The position numbers were made by a program, and so were the translations under genes. Shown here piece by piece: positions 9,417-17,153 of a DNA stretch of 49,476 nucleotides. Position 1 is the stretch's first letter; every line of letters starts with the position of its first letter. Below the pieces are notes generated by a model, which saw only the letters and a program-made list of their open reading frames with translations, did no database searches and was not told the DNA's origin. This DNA comes from Bacillota bacterium (GTDB taxonomy: Bacteria; Bacillota_I; Bacilli_A; Izemoplasmatales; Hujiaoplasmataceae). The stretch lies in the NCBI GenBank assembly GCA_029559915.1, contig JAKPZU010000079.1, positions 1 to 49,476 on the forward strand, given 5' to 3'.

Positions 9417-10467
9417 GGTTTACTACCTTTCCAGTTTCTTTGTCAAAGATATAAACTCTTTCCGGTTTAATGGTTAAAAGCACAGTTTTTTGGTTGTCCG
9501 TCATTGAATCCGAATCTACCAATGCTCTTACATTTTTGCCGTTGAATTCAAAGTGAATCATCGTATCTCTACCGATGTGGAAGATATCTTTGATTTCCGT
9601 TTCGAAACCTTTTTCATGAACACGGAAGTTTTCCGGTCTCATTCCCACATCATATAAACCATCAGGAACATTGACGTTCATGAACGGTTTGTTGTTGATG
9701 ATTAATTTCTTGTTTTTTACTTCTGCTTCAAAAGCGTTGATTGGAGGATTTCCAAGGAATCTGGCGACGAACAGGTTGTCAGGTTGATTGTATATATCTT
9801 GTGGCGCATCATATTGTTGTTCTTTACCGAAATCCAGGACAACCATCTTGTCGGAAATACTCATCGCTTCTTCTTGGTCATGTGTAACGAAGATGGTGGT
9901 AATGCCGGTTTCTCTTTGAATACGTTTGATTTCTTCACGCATTTGGAGTCTTAATCTTGCGTCAAGATTTGATAACGGTTCGTCCAAAAGCAATACTCTT
10001 GGCTTTTTTACCAGAGCTCTGGCGATGGCAACACGTTGTTGCTGACCACCGGAAAGTTGTGAAGGTTTACGGTCCAATAATTCACCAATACCAACAAGAT
10101 TTGCCATTTCCTTAACTCTTTGGAAAGCTTCATCTCTTGGCACATCCATGTTTTCCAATGGGAAAAGGATGTTTTTGAAAACCGTCATGTGAGGATATAG
10201 AGCGTAGTTTTGGAAAACCAAACCAATTCCTCTTTTTTCCGGAGCTAATTTTGTTACATCGTCTTCGCCGAAAAAGATTTTTCCCGATGTCGGTTTAACC
10301 AAACCGGCAATCATGAATAATGTAGTAGATTTTCCGCAACCTGAAGGCCCTAATAAAGCCACTAGAGTTCCTGACTCTATCGTGATGTCAAGATTGTCGA
10401 CCGCTCTTGTTTCCTGTCCGGTTTTATTAGTGAAAACCTTTGTTAAATTCTCTAATCTCAATTCCAT
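9409..10467 (-). CDS. ABC transporter ATPase, MsmX/UgpC/MalK type
   Basis: The 352-aa protein has all ABC motifs in order: Walker A GPSGCGKST near residue 40, a Q-loop (VFQNYALYP), the signature LSGGQQQR, Walker B VLLLDEP with a D-loop, and the switch histidine in FVTHDQEEAM. A C-terminal TOBE/OB region of about 110 residues (GMRPENFRV) is typical of the carbohydrate-uptake CUT1 class. It powers the permease pair encoded directly downstream. GGAGG lies about a dozen bases before the ATG, a little far. The gap to the upstream gene is only 36 bases. MsmX-type ATPases can serve several importers, so it may not be exclusive to this one. Confidence 0.95.
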   Translation of the reverse strand: MELRLENLTKVFTNKTGQETRAVDNLDITIESGTLVALLGPSGCGKSTTLFMIAGLVKPTSGKIFFGEDDVTKLAPEKRGIGLVFQNYALYPHMTVFKNILFPLENMDVPRDEAFQRVKEMANLVGIGELLDRKPSQLSGGQQQRVAIARALVKKPRVLLLDEPLSNLDARLRLQMREEIKRIQRETGITTIFVTHDQEEAMSISDKMVVLDFGKEQQYDAPQDIYNQPDNLFVARFLGNPPINAFEAEVKNKKLIINNKPFMNVNVPDGLYDVGMRPENFRVHEKGFETEIKDIFHIGRDTMIHFEFNGKNVRALVDSDSMTDNQKTVLLTIKPERVYIFDKETGKVVNHA

Positions 10468-10503
10468 AAATTATATGTCCTCCAAATACTATATGTATAT
10501 TTT

Positions 10504-11286
10504 TTAATCGTATTTTTTTCTTCTAAAGAAAATCAAGTAAGTCGAAATAATCAGTATCAAGAAATAAATCAATAATCCCTTGATAAACAGGCTTGGATCC
10601 ATTCTGACCTCATCGTCAAGATGGATTATTCTTGGAGAGATGAAATCATCTCTAAATTTGTTGATGTCTTCTTCTGTTGGCAGTTTATCTTCTTGTTCAA
10701 AGAAAATCTCTAGATTCTCTTTTACTGTAAAATCTGTCTCCGCCAAACTTAAAGCGCTTTCAAATATTGTATCTTCGTTGTCGTCAACCAACTTTATTGT
10801 ATCAAACCCATTGTCTAAAAACAAATCTTTAGACAGGTAAACGTATCCTTGGTCGTTTACTCCATTCAAAATGTTAAGTGTTTTGAAACGGATTAGGTAA
10901 ATATCCTTGTCTTCCGATGAGTCACTTCCGGTCAGGACCAATTTATCCAAAACTGATAAATCTTGGGTATCGCTGTAGACAATGATATAAACGTATTCTT
11001 CAACAATAAGCTCATTAGTCTCATTAATTTTAGCTTGCACGACTTCATAACCTCTTATTTGGTATTCCAATTGATCAATTGAAATAATTGGGGTAGATTT
11101 ATGATAATCGGGTATTGAAGTGTAAAAATAATAGAAGTTAGGTAAATCTGATTCTTCATCAGTCAAGGAACCGCCGAAAACTTCTTCGATATATCTATTG
11201 GCCGTTAAGTCCAAGGTGTAAGTGAAAACCAATAAGAATAATCCAACGGCCAGTAGAGCATATAGAATTCTGCCAAAAAGTCTCAT
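10504..11286 (-). CDS. two-TM protein with extracytoplasmic domain, unknown
   Basis: I do not recognise a family. The 260-aa product has one membrane helix at the N-terminus (residues about 8-26) and another at the C-terminus (about 232-252), ending in a basic tail RRKKYD. The ~200 residues between are acidic and contain several Tyr-rich strand-like segments. With positive charges at both tips, the middle is predicted to lie outside the cell. The ATG overlaps the stop of the thermonuclease lipoprotein gene (ATGA), and the ABC ATPase follows after 36 bases. Translational coupling to both suggests a role with the nuclease or the transporter. Confidence 0.75.
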   Translation of the reverse strand: MRLFGRILYALLAVGLFLLVFTYTLDLTANRYIEEVFGGSLTDEESDLPNFYYFYTSIPDYHKSTPIISIDQLEYQIRGYEVVQAKINETNELIVEEYVYIIVYSDTQDLSVLDKLVLTGSDSSEDKDIYLIRFKTLNILNGVNDQGYVYLSKDLFLDNGFDTIKLVDDNEDTIFESALSLAETDFTVKENLEIFFEQEDKLPTEEDINKFRDDFISPRIIHLDDEVRMDPSLFIKGLLIYFLILIISTYLIFFRRKKYD

Positions 11287-13070
11287 CCGTGGATTCCGTA
11301 TCCGTTCTCTTGGGCTGATAATTGCGCATCCTGGAACCAGCGATATAAATAACGGTTATCGAAAACAAGTTTTGACGCACTTCCATAATAGTTGTAGGAG
11401 AATCCATTTAGAACCAATTGATAATTCAATAAAATCCAACCGCTTAAATGTTCAGTCCTTATAATATTCTTATCATCGTCTTCAATATTGATTGTCAATC
11501 CTGTTTCACCGAGATTGACCCAAACCAAGCCTAGGTGACGTCCGTAACTTTCGGTATATCCCAAATCAGGATCGCTCTGAATGTAAATGTCGATGGCATT
11601 GTTGAGAATGAATGTCGTATAAGCTTTGGCTGCCGGTCCCCACGGATCTTCTGTAGGATGAGTTTCTGGGGTGTCAACCCCTAAAAATCTTACTCTTTGA
11701 CTATCAGTGAATCCCGGAGAAAATGAAGCAGTATCACCATCGTTAATCCAATATAACGTTACATTGTCCATTCCGCCCAGCAAATCGTAGAAAGGTCTAT
11801 TTATGAAAGTGAAGGTTATGTTGCTAGGAGTAGATACGGGATGAGTTCCCAAAGTACCGATATAAGTTGGAATATATGCGTTCCACTGAGTAAACACGTA
11901 GTCTCTAGCGCCTTTTACAACATTTGCTTTTCTGATGTAAACTTCATTGTCCATGATGAAATCTGTATTGCCGATGTGATAGATGGAATCAATGTAAGTA
12001 TTGTTTTTATAACGTAATTGGATGGTATCATTGCCATCAAAATTAAGTTCAAAGAAATACTCGTCGGCTTTTTTTAATAAATTGCCATTGGTCGAAGCTT
12101 TATTGGCAATGACATAAGTTTCACCAGGTAATAAATCAACATCTTTGAAATTGATAATGTTTGTAACTTCATAAGAACCGTTATTGTACAATGCCAAATG
12201 ATAATCGCCTAAGAAAACGGATGTTTCAGTTGGATTATAAATTTCTATCGCTTGGTCTTGGGTATCATTTCCCCCATCGACATATTTTGAAATTATCAAT
12301 GAAGTTGCGTTATCAGTAAAAGTGTTCTTGTACAAAACGATATTGACAATACCTTCTTCATAATAATCGCCAACTTCAAAATCCTTATATTCAACAAAAG
12401 AATCTTCTGGATAATTATCGTCAACAACATATTCAAAAGCATATTGAATCTGATTTTCGGTCAAAACCTTTTCAATTTCGCCTTTCAACTTACCTGTTAA
12501 ATCAGGTAACTTAGGGGTATTGAAACCAATATATATGATGATTTGGGTCTGTGCGTCTATTTTATCTCCTGGTTCCAAGTCGTTACCATAACTGGAGAAC
12601 GTTTGGTTGGGAACATCGTTGTTAACTTCTACTTCAAAAGTGAAAAGCACGCCTTTGCCCAGTAGCAACAAGAAAATTTCACTTTGGGTCAATCCGCTAA
12701 AATCAGGCAAAACGTAACTTTCAGTCGCAAGAATTACCTCGATTTCAGTATCTACTGAGACAGTATTACCAGCAACTAGCTCATTGCCATAGCCAATAAA
12801 AATGTCTTCTGAAACATCTGTTGTTTGCTGGTATTTGAAATAATAATTCAGAGATAATTCGTCTAAGATCGAAATAATCTCAGTTTTAGTCTTGTTTGAC
12901 AAATCAGGTAAAGTGACTTCCGGTTCTTCAGTCACGGTAGTTAGGGTTGTTGTTGGGTTTGTTGTTGGCGTTTCGGTGGTTATACCTGTGGTGGTATTAC
13001 CGCCGCAAGCTACCAACAAAACTGCCACCAAACTTATTAAAATAAATGTAAATATTCTGCTTTTTAACAC
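11283..13070 (-). CDS. PASTA-lamin tail-thermonuclease lipoprotein
   Basis: A secreted nuclease anchored as a lipoprotein. After a signal peptide with lipobox LVAC (Cys near residue 22) and a short Thr-rich tether come three PASTA-like repeats of about 65 residues (each begins LPDLS/LPDFS/LPDLT and ends in a D..I.I.L strand) to about residue 245. A lamin-tail-like domain follows (LIISKYVDGG...IEIYNP, LGDYHLALY) to about 400. The C-terminal part is a staphylococcal nuclease fold with the catalytic pattern RVRFLGVDTPE and a later YGRHLG arginine; these match Arg35, Asp40, Glu43 and Arg87 of the S. aureus enzyme. The expected product is a Ca-dependent extracellular DNA/RNA endonuclease. I chose the GTG at 13070, about 10 bases behind GAAAGG; another GTG lies at 13079. 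Domain calls are by eye. Confidence 0.88.
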   Translation of the reverse strand: MLKSRIFTFILISLVAVLLVACGGNTTTGITTETPTTNPTTTLTTVTEEPEVTLPDLSNKTKTEIISILDELSLNYYFKYQQTTDVSEDIFIGYGNELVAGNTVSVDTEIEVILATESYVLPDFSGLTQSEIFLLLLGKGVLFTFEVEVNNDVPNQTFSSYGNDLEPGDKIDAQTQIIIYIGFNTPKLPDLTGKLKGEIEKVLTENQIQYAFEYVVDDNYPEDSFVEYKDFEVGDYYEEGIVNIVLYKNTFTDNATSLIISKYVDGGNDTQDQAIEIYNPTETSVFLGDYHLALYNNGSYEVTNIINFKDVDLLPGETYVIANKASTNGNLLKKADEYFFELNFDGNDTIQLRYKNNTYIDSIYHIGNTDFIMDNEVYIRKANVVKGARDYVFTQWNAYIPTYIGTLGTHPVSTPSNITFTFINRPFYDLLGGMDNVTLYWINDGDTASFSPGFTDSQRVRFLGVDTPETHPTEDPWGPAAKAYTTFILNNAIDIYIQSDPDLGYTESYGRHLGLVWVNLGETGLTINIEDDDKNIIRTEHLSGWILLNYQLVLNGFSYNYYGSASKLVFDNRYLYRWFQDAQLSAQENGYGIHG

Positions 13071-13116
13071 TGTAAACACGCCTTTCTTGTTGAAAAAATC
13101 TGCTTTAATGATATTT

Positions 13117-13144
13117 ATGAAGGATTATTGGCATAATCCTTCAT
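13117..13144. promoter_or_regulatory. perfect 12-bp inverted repeat upstream of nuclease gene
   Basis: ATGAAGGATTAT and ATAATCCTTCAT are exact complements around a TGGC loop. The site lies 47-74 bases before the nuclease lipoprotein start. In the leftward direction it is followed by no U-run, so it does not look like a terminator for that strand. It could be an operator or a 5' leader hairpin of the nuclease/transporter operon. A T-run on its plus-strand side would fit a terminator only for a rightward transcript, and no rightward gene is present there. Confidence 0.6.
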
Positions 13145-13161
13145 GGTTTGTTTTTTTAGAT

Positions 13162-13203
13162 AAAAAAAAGAAAGCCCATTATAAATGGTGTGCTTTCTTT
13201 AAA
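13162..13203 (-). terminator. rho-independent terminator after 100-aa gene
   Basis: Read leftward, AAAGAAAGC pairs with GCTTTCTTT across a loop containing a further CCATT/AATGG stem, and eight T follow directly. It overlaps the stop codon of the gene that ends at 13199. It separates that gene from the nuclease/ABC operon further left. Confidence 0.8.
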
Positions 13204-13501
13204 ATGATAATTTGAATAAATTGATTGAGAGAATGCTGTCAAGATAGCCTTGAGAATATACAAACCAAAAAATGGCAGCCAATACAGCTAATACCAGGAA
13301 TAATTTAATGAATTTTTTCATAAAAACGAATAATCCAACAATTACGAAAATGGCGATTGAAAGCAATACAACAGCTTGAAGCCAGAAATCGAGTCCTGTA
13401 AAAATATCAACTACTTGGGCTAAGTATGGTTCTAAAAAATCATTAATTGTGTCCATTATTGCTAGTGAATAAACTTTAAAAATGGATAACATTTCAATCA
13501 C
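13199..13501 (-). CDS. small membrane protein, unknown
   Basis: This 100-aa protein has no family that I recognise. Hydropathy shows two strong membrane segments close together (about residues 40-60, AVVLLSIAIFVIVGLFVFMKK, and 64-85, FIKLFLVLAVLAAIFWFVYS), preceded by a short amphipathic N-terminal region. A GAGGTGATTG ribosome binding site precedes the ATG. It is followed by its own strong terminator and preceded by a large palindrome covering its -10 region, so it looks like a separately regulated single-gene unit. Confidence 0.7.
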   Translation of the reverse strand: MIEMLSIFKVYSLAIMDTINDFLEPYLAQVVDIFTGLDFWLQAVVLLSIAIFVIVGLFVFMKKFIKLFLVLAVLAAIFWFVYSQGYLDSILSINLFKLSF

Positions 13502-13509
13502 CTCAATTT

Positions 13510-13548
13510 TACTACATATTATTATATCATAATAATAGACGTGTAGTA
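13510..13548. promoter_or_regulatory. long palindrome overlapping -10 of the 100-aa gene
   Basis: On the plus strand TACTACA-TATTATTAT, a 3-base centre ATC, then ATAATAATA and, after a GACG bulge, TGTAGTA. That gives 16 complementary base pairs. A leftward TATAAT (13526-13521) sits inside it, just before the gene that starts at 13501. The position fits an operator, or a cruciform-prone promoter. It has no U-run in the leftward direction, so it is not an obvious terminator of recR. Confidence 0.55.
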
Positions 13549-13568
13549 GCGATTTTTTTTAATTTTTT

Positions 13569-14168
13569 CTAGATTTTTTTGCGATTTTCGATTGCCTTGG
13601 ATAGAGTCAAATCATCAGCGTATTCCAAATTCAGACCAACAGGTACGCCATAGCCAATTCTACTTACCAAAATATCAGTTTCTTGTAGAACTCTTTTAAT
13701 GTAAAGGGCTGTGGTTTCTCCCTCCGGTGTTGAGGAAGTGGCTATGATGATTTCTTTGATTTTATCGTTTACAACTCTTTTCCAAAGACTTTCAAGATTA
13801 ATATCATCTGGCCCCATACCTTCCATCGGTGATAAAACACCGTTTAGGACATGATATAAACCGTGATATTCATTGCCTTTTTCAATCGAGAAAACATCTT
13901 TGGTATTTTCAACAACTAAAATCGTCGATAGATCTCTTTTTTCGTCTTTGCAGATGCTACAAATTTCTTCATCTGTAAGATTTCCGCAAGTTGTGCAATG
14001 ATGAAGCTTTGCTTTCGCATCAGAAAGCGATTTGGTTAATTGGTTAACTTCTTCTTCTGTATATTTATTTATGATATGCATAGCATATCTTTCAGCTGTC
14101 TTCCTGCCAACACCAGGAAGTTTTTTAAATTCTTCTATTAAATCCTCTAACGCTTGCGGAAGGACCAT
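13569..14168 (-). CDS. recR: recombination protein RecR
   Basis: At 199 aa this is the normal length. It has the N-terminal helix-hairpin-helix (LPGVGRKTAERYAMHI), a four-cysteine zinc finger (CTTCGN ... ICSIC, about residues 57-71) and a Toprim domain (ILVVENTKDVFSIE, then HVLNGVLSPM and IIATSSTPEGETTALYI). RecR works with RecF/RecO to load RecA onto gapped DNA. Its ATG overlaps the last base of the ybaB stop (TAATG). The order dnaX-ybaB-recR is the conserved one in Firmicutes. Confidence 0.97.
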   Translation of the reverse strand: MVLPQALEDLIEEFKKLPGVGRKTAERYAMHIINKYTEEEVNQLTKSLSDAKAKLHHCTTCGNLTDEEICSICKDEKRDLSTILVVENTKDVFSIEKGNEYHGLYHVLNGVLSPMEGMGPDDINLESLWKRVVNDKIKEIIIATSSTPEGETTALYIKRVLQETDILVSRIGYGVPVGLNLEYADDLTLSKAIENRKKI

Positions 14169-14476
14169 TAGAATAATCCCGGCATGTTTACGCCTTGAGT
14201 AACTGAACCGAGTGATTCTTCCAATTCTTTGTCAACTTTCTTGAAAGCGTCATTCAACGCCGCAACAATCAAGTCTTGAATCATCTCGAGATCGTTTACG
14301 TCAACCTCTTCTTTTTTTATGTTGATAGAAACAACTTCCTTCGTTCCTTTTACCGCCACTTTTACCACTGAACCACCAGCTTGGCCATAAAATGTCGATT
14401 CGTTGATTTGGGTTTGAATTCTTTTGATATCTTCTTGCATCTGTTTTATTTGTTTTAACATTTGTGGATTGATCAT
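14168..14476 (-). CDS. nucleoid-associated protein, YbaB/EbfC family
   Basis: This 102-aa protein starts with the long helix typical of the family (MLKQIKQMQEDIKRIQ). Then come the Gly-containing strand region (YGQAGGSVVKVAVKGTKEVVSINI) and a C-terminal helix with LIVAALNDAFKKV. Family members dimerise and bind DNA without strict specificity. It sits between dnaX and recR as usual: 9 bases after dnaX and overlapping the recR start. AGGAGG lies upstream. Confidence 0.95.
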   Translation of the reverse strand: MINPQMLKQIKQMQEDIKRIQTQINESTFYGQAGGSVVKVAVKGTKEVVSINIKKEEVDVNDLEMIQDLIVAALNDAFKKVDKELEESLGSVTQGVNMPGLF

Positions 14477-14485
14477 GATAACCTC

Positions 14486-16552
14486 CTAATCCTTGACTCT
14501 GACTTTATCACCGAAAAGTTCGATTGCATCTTGAAGAATTTGTGGTTTAGTATCTTGGGTAGCGGCTTTTTCCACTTTAGAAACGTCTTTGAGACCTTCA
14601 CACACAATTTTCGATAATTTTATATATTTATCGCCCATGCGATAACGATCCATGAATTCTCTTGTGATTTCATTGAAAACGCTGGTTGGCAATGCCATAT
14701 AATTAATTATTCTATTGAATTTTTTATTGATGATTTTCATGATTATTTCTTTATTCGCAGGTATCATCAGCGTATTGCAAATGGTCGTGCTGGCAAAAGT
14801 AATGATTATCTTGTCATAAGCAGATGCCGTTACCGTTGCTGTTTCCAAAAGCGTTGCTAGGTATTTTGATTCTTCTTCGCCGTCTATTTCCGGGAAGTTA
14901 TACCAACGATTGATTAAAGAAACTTTATCTTGCTTGTTGGGGTTATTGAGAACCTCTTCGACAAAAGAAATATCATAAGTATTGGAAATATCGTCGCAAA
15001 GCTCTTCTTTTATTTTTTGAGAACTTGGGATGACTTTGGTTTCAACTGTTATTTCTTCCATTAAATCCTTTTTTGCCAAAGGCGTTTCAACAACTTCCGA
15101 GTTTTCAGTTTCGACTTCTATTTCGTCCAGTTTAGCTTCTGGTTCTTGGTCGCTTGAACTTTCAAGTACCAGTTCTTCTTCAACCACTTCATCAACCGAA
15201 ACGGTTTCTTCTTCCGCAAACAAGTCTTGAGTTGGAAGTTCTTCAGAAAATTTAGATTCCTCAAAGATGGTTGGTTCTGGCGCGATTTTAGTTTCAATGA
15301 TTTCTTCAGGTTTCTTTGCATCGGGTTTTTGTGCGGAAGAGATAATATTTTTAATTATTTCCTTTGATTCCAATTTATCTTTTTCTTCGGCATTAGCCTT
15401 AAATGTTTCTAGTTCATGAATTCTGATTTCAATTTCATCAATTGCGGCCAATACATTGGAATTGCTATTTTCTTCATTGTCCGCAATCTTAAGAAAAGCT
15501 AGTTCCAAATGAATTTTTGGATTGTTGCTCCAATTTATTTCATTGAGGGCTTTGCTTAAAACTTCGATAATGTAAAAAGCTTTGCGATTAGATATTTCCT
15601 TGGCTATTTTTTGGAACTCAACGTGTCCATAAAGCAAAGAAGCCTCATCAAGTTTATGCAGATTGGAATACATCAAGATATCCCGGAAGAATTCAATTAA
15701 ATTAAGGGTAATTTTCTTAACTTCTTTACCCTGACCAAGCAATTGGTTAAGCAAAGATATGGCTTTGGTTGAATCAAAATCAATCAAGGCTTTTGCCAAT
15801 TCTATTTGGGTGTTCATTGAAACTGCGCCGCAGATTTGATTTACGTCTTCCAAGGCGATGGTTTCGGGATTATAGGCATAGACTTGATCCAATAATGAGA
15901 TCGCATCTCTTAAGCCACCTTCAGCGTAAGTAGCTATTTGTTTGATGGCATCTTCTTCGATTTTTATATTTTCTTGCGCAATAATCTCTTTTAATTTCTC
16001 AATGATGTCGACGGTACTGATGGCCTTGAAGTCAAAACGTTGACAACGGGATTGTATTGTCGGCAATACTTTTTGCAGTTCAGTTGTACAGAGAATAAAG
16101 ATAACATGTGCTGGCGGTTCTTCCAAAGTCTTTAGTAGCGCATTGAATGCGCCTTGCGAAAGCATGTGGACTTCATCGATGATGTATACTTTATATTTTA
16201 CATATCCAGGCAAATATTTAACTTTATCCCTCAGCTCTCTGATTTCATCGACGCCATTATTGCTGGCAGCGTCAATTTCAATAACGTCACTAATCGTCCC
16301 GTCTTGAATCCCCAGACAATTTTCACAGACATTGCAAGGATTATCTGCTGGAGCTTCAATACAGTTTACCGCTTTTGCCAAAATCTTTGCAATTGAAGTT
16401 TTGCCAGTTCCTCGAGGACCGCTGAATAAATATGCATGAGCAACTTTATCGTTAGCCAATGCATTCTTTAAGGTCTGAGTAATATGTTTTTGCCCGGCAA
16501 CTTCATTGAAATCCTTTGGGCGATATGTTCTGTATAAAGCTTTATAACTCAT
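14486..16552 (-). CDS. dnaX: DNA polymerase III subunits gamma/tau
   Basis: The clamp-loader ATPase, 688 aa. It has YRTYRP at the start, Walker A GPRGTGKTS near residue 45, the zinc-binding cysteines (C64, then CNVCENC), Walker B IIDEVHML, the sensor SRCQRF, and a conserved collar domain to about 370. The middle (about 390-530) is a Glu-rich, low-complexity linker, and the last ~140 residues resemble tau-type tails that contact the polymerase. The linker contains a slippery A AAA AAG heptamer in the correct phase (15074-15068). A -1 shift there would end at a TGA at 15044-15042 and give a ~503-aa gamma-like form. It is first gene of the dnaX-ybaB-recR unit with a promoter at 16617-16589. Confidence 0.96.
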   Translation of the reverse strand: MSYKALYRTYRPKDFNEVAGQKHITQTLKNALANDKVAHAYLFSGPRGTGKTSIAKILAKAVNCIEAPADNPCNVCENCLGIQDGTISDVIEIDAASNNGVDEIRELRDKVKYLPGYVKYKVYIIDEVHMLSQGAFNALLKTLEEPPAHVIFILCTTELQKVLPTIQSRCQRFDFKAISTVDIIEKLKEIIAQENIKIEEDAIKQIATYAEGGLRDAISLLDQVYAYNPETIALEDVNQICGAVSMNTQIELAKALIDFDSTKAISLLNQLLGQGKEVKKITLNLIEFFRDILMYSNLHKLDEASLLYGHVEFQKIAKEISNRKAFYIIEVLSKALNEINWSNNPKIHLELAFLKIADNEENSNSNVLAAIDEIEIRIHELETFKANAEEKDKLESKEIIKNIISSAQKPDAKKPEEIIETKIAPEPTIFEESKFSEELPTQDLFAEEETVSVDEVVEEELVLESSSDQEPEAKLDEIEVETENSEVVETPLAKKDLMEEITVETKVIPSSQKIKEELCDDISNTYDISFVEEVLNNPNKQDKVSLINRWYNFPEIDGEEESKYLATLLETATVTASAYDKIIITFASTTICNTLMIPANKEIIMKIINKKFNRIINYMALPTSVFNEITREFMDRYRMGDKYIKLSKIVCEGLKDVSKVEKAATQDTKPQILQDAIELFGDKVRVKD
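15042..15074 (-). promoter_or_regulatory. candidate -1 frameshift site in dnaX
   Basis: In the zero frame the codons are GCA AAA AAG GAT, i.e. A AAA AAG in X XXY YYZ phase, the same heptamer and phase used in E. coli dnaX. After a -1 slip the frame reads eight further codons and stops at TGA (15044-15042). No clear upstream SD-like stimulator or downstream stem was seen, so the call rests on the heptamer, its phase, its position in the linker and the near stop. Confidence 0.4.
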
Positions 16553-16588
16553 GACGGTGCCTCCAAAACTTAAATTTTAACCAGTTCT

Positions 16589-16617
16589 ATTATACCTTAA
16601 AAAGAGTGTTTATTCCA
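16589..16617 (-). promoter_or_regulatory. sigma-A-like promoter of dnaX
   Basis: Leftward TGGAAT (16617-16612), 17-bp spacer and TATAAT (16594-16589), ending 37 bases before the dnaX ATG. The -35 lies in the last codons of the upstream gene, so dnaX can be transcribed on its own. Confidence 0.5.
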
Positions 16618-17086
16618 TCGTTTTTTGAGATTCTCTTATGTAATCCAAGACATAGCCAATCGCTTTAAATTCAATAGTTCCCTTCTTGAATTTTCTTTCG
16701 ATTTTGTCAATGTTATAGATTTCATTCTCACCATTAAGATAGATTTGATAACCTATTTTGAGCGTTTCTTGAAATTTGGGGTTTATTTGTAACCGGCGAT
16801 AATCTTCAACCAGAAAATCATTGCTTTCTCTCATGCGCTTAGCGATTTCTTCAACAAATTTTTCTTCATAATTTATTTGCTTTTTCTTGTTGAATAATTT
16901 ATCAAGAAGCATATCGCTTCCCATATAGATAACAATAAAAATTAAAGGCAAGACCCAAAGGCTGCTTAGATCTGATACTGGCGTTCCGTCTTTCAGGATT
17001 TTATATAAAGAATAACCAGCTACAGCTAAAGATAAAATTACAAACATCAATATATAAAATTTGAATGGTTTTCTGAATTTTCTCAT
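16610..17086 (-). CDS. two-TM membrane protein, unknown
   Basis: Start placed at the ATG at 17086 (158 aa), 6 bases behind AAAGGTGAT. An in-frame ATG at 17113 lies where the promoter -10 should be. The protein has a basic N-terminus, a membrane helix at about residues 10-30, a second at about 46-63, then a ~95-residue charged cytoplasmic part with EEKFVEEIAKRMRES and KIERKFKKGTIEFKAIGYVLDYI. I know no family for it. It is divergent from mnmE across a 67-base gap and upstream of dnaX. Confidence 0.7.
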   Translation of the reverse strand: MRKFRKPFKFYILMFVILSLAVAGYSLYKILKDGTPVSDLSSLWVLPLIFIVIYMGSDMLLDKLFNKKKQINYEEKFVEEIAKRMRESNDFLVEDYRRLQINPKFQETLKIGYQIYLNGENEIYNIDKIERKFKKGTIEFKAIGYVLDYIRESQKTME

Positions 17087-17153
17087 TTTAATCACCTTTG
17101 TTATATTATACATTATTTTTGGAAAATATGATAAAATATTGGTGGTGATAATT

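Noticed and set aside
17061-17153. N-terminal extension of MnmE by 31 residues
   Set aside because: It covers the start region of the divergent gene, has no RBS, and MnmE proteins begin at the MIYDTIVA-type sequence behind GGTGGTGAT.
16553-17153. Signal recognition particle RNA gene, often found next to dnaX in Firmicutes
   Set aside because: I looked upstream of dnaX for the conserved GGAA/AGCA tetraloop hairpin pattern and saw a protein gene and a short promoter region instead.
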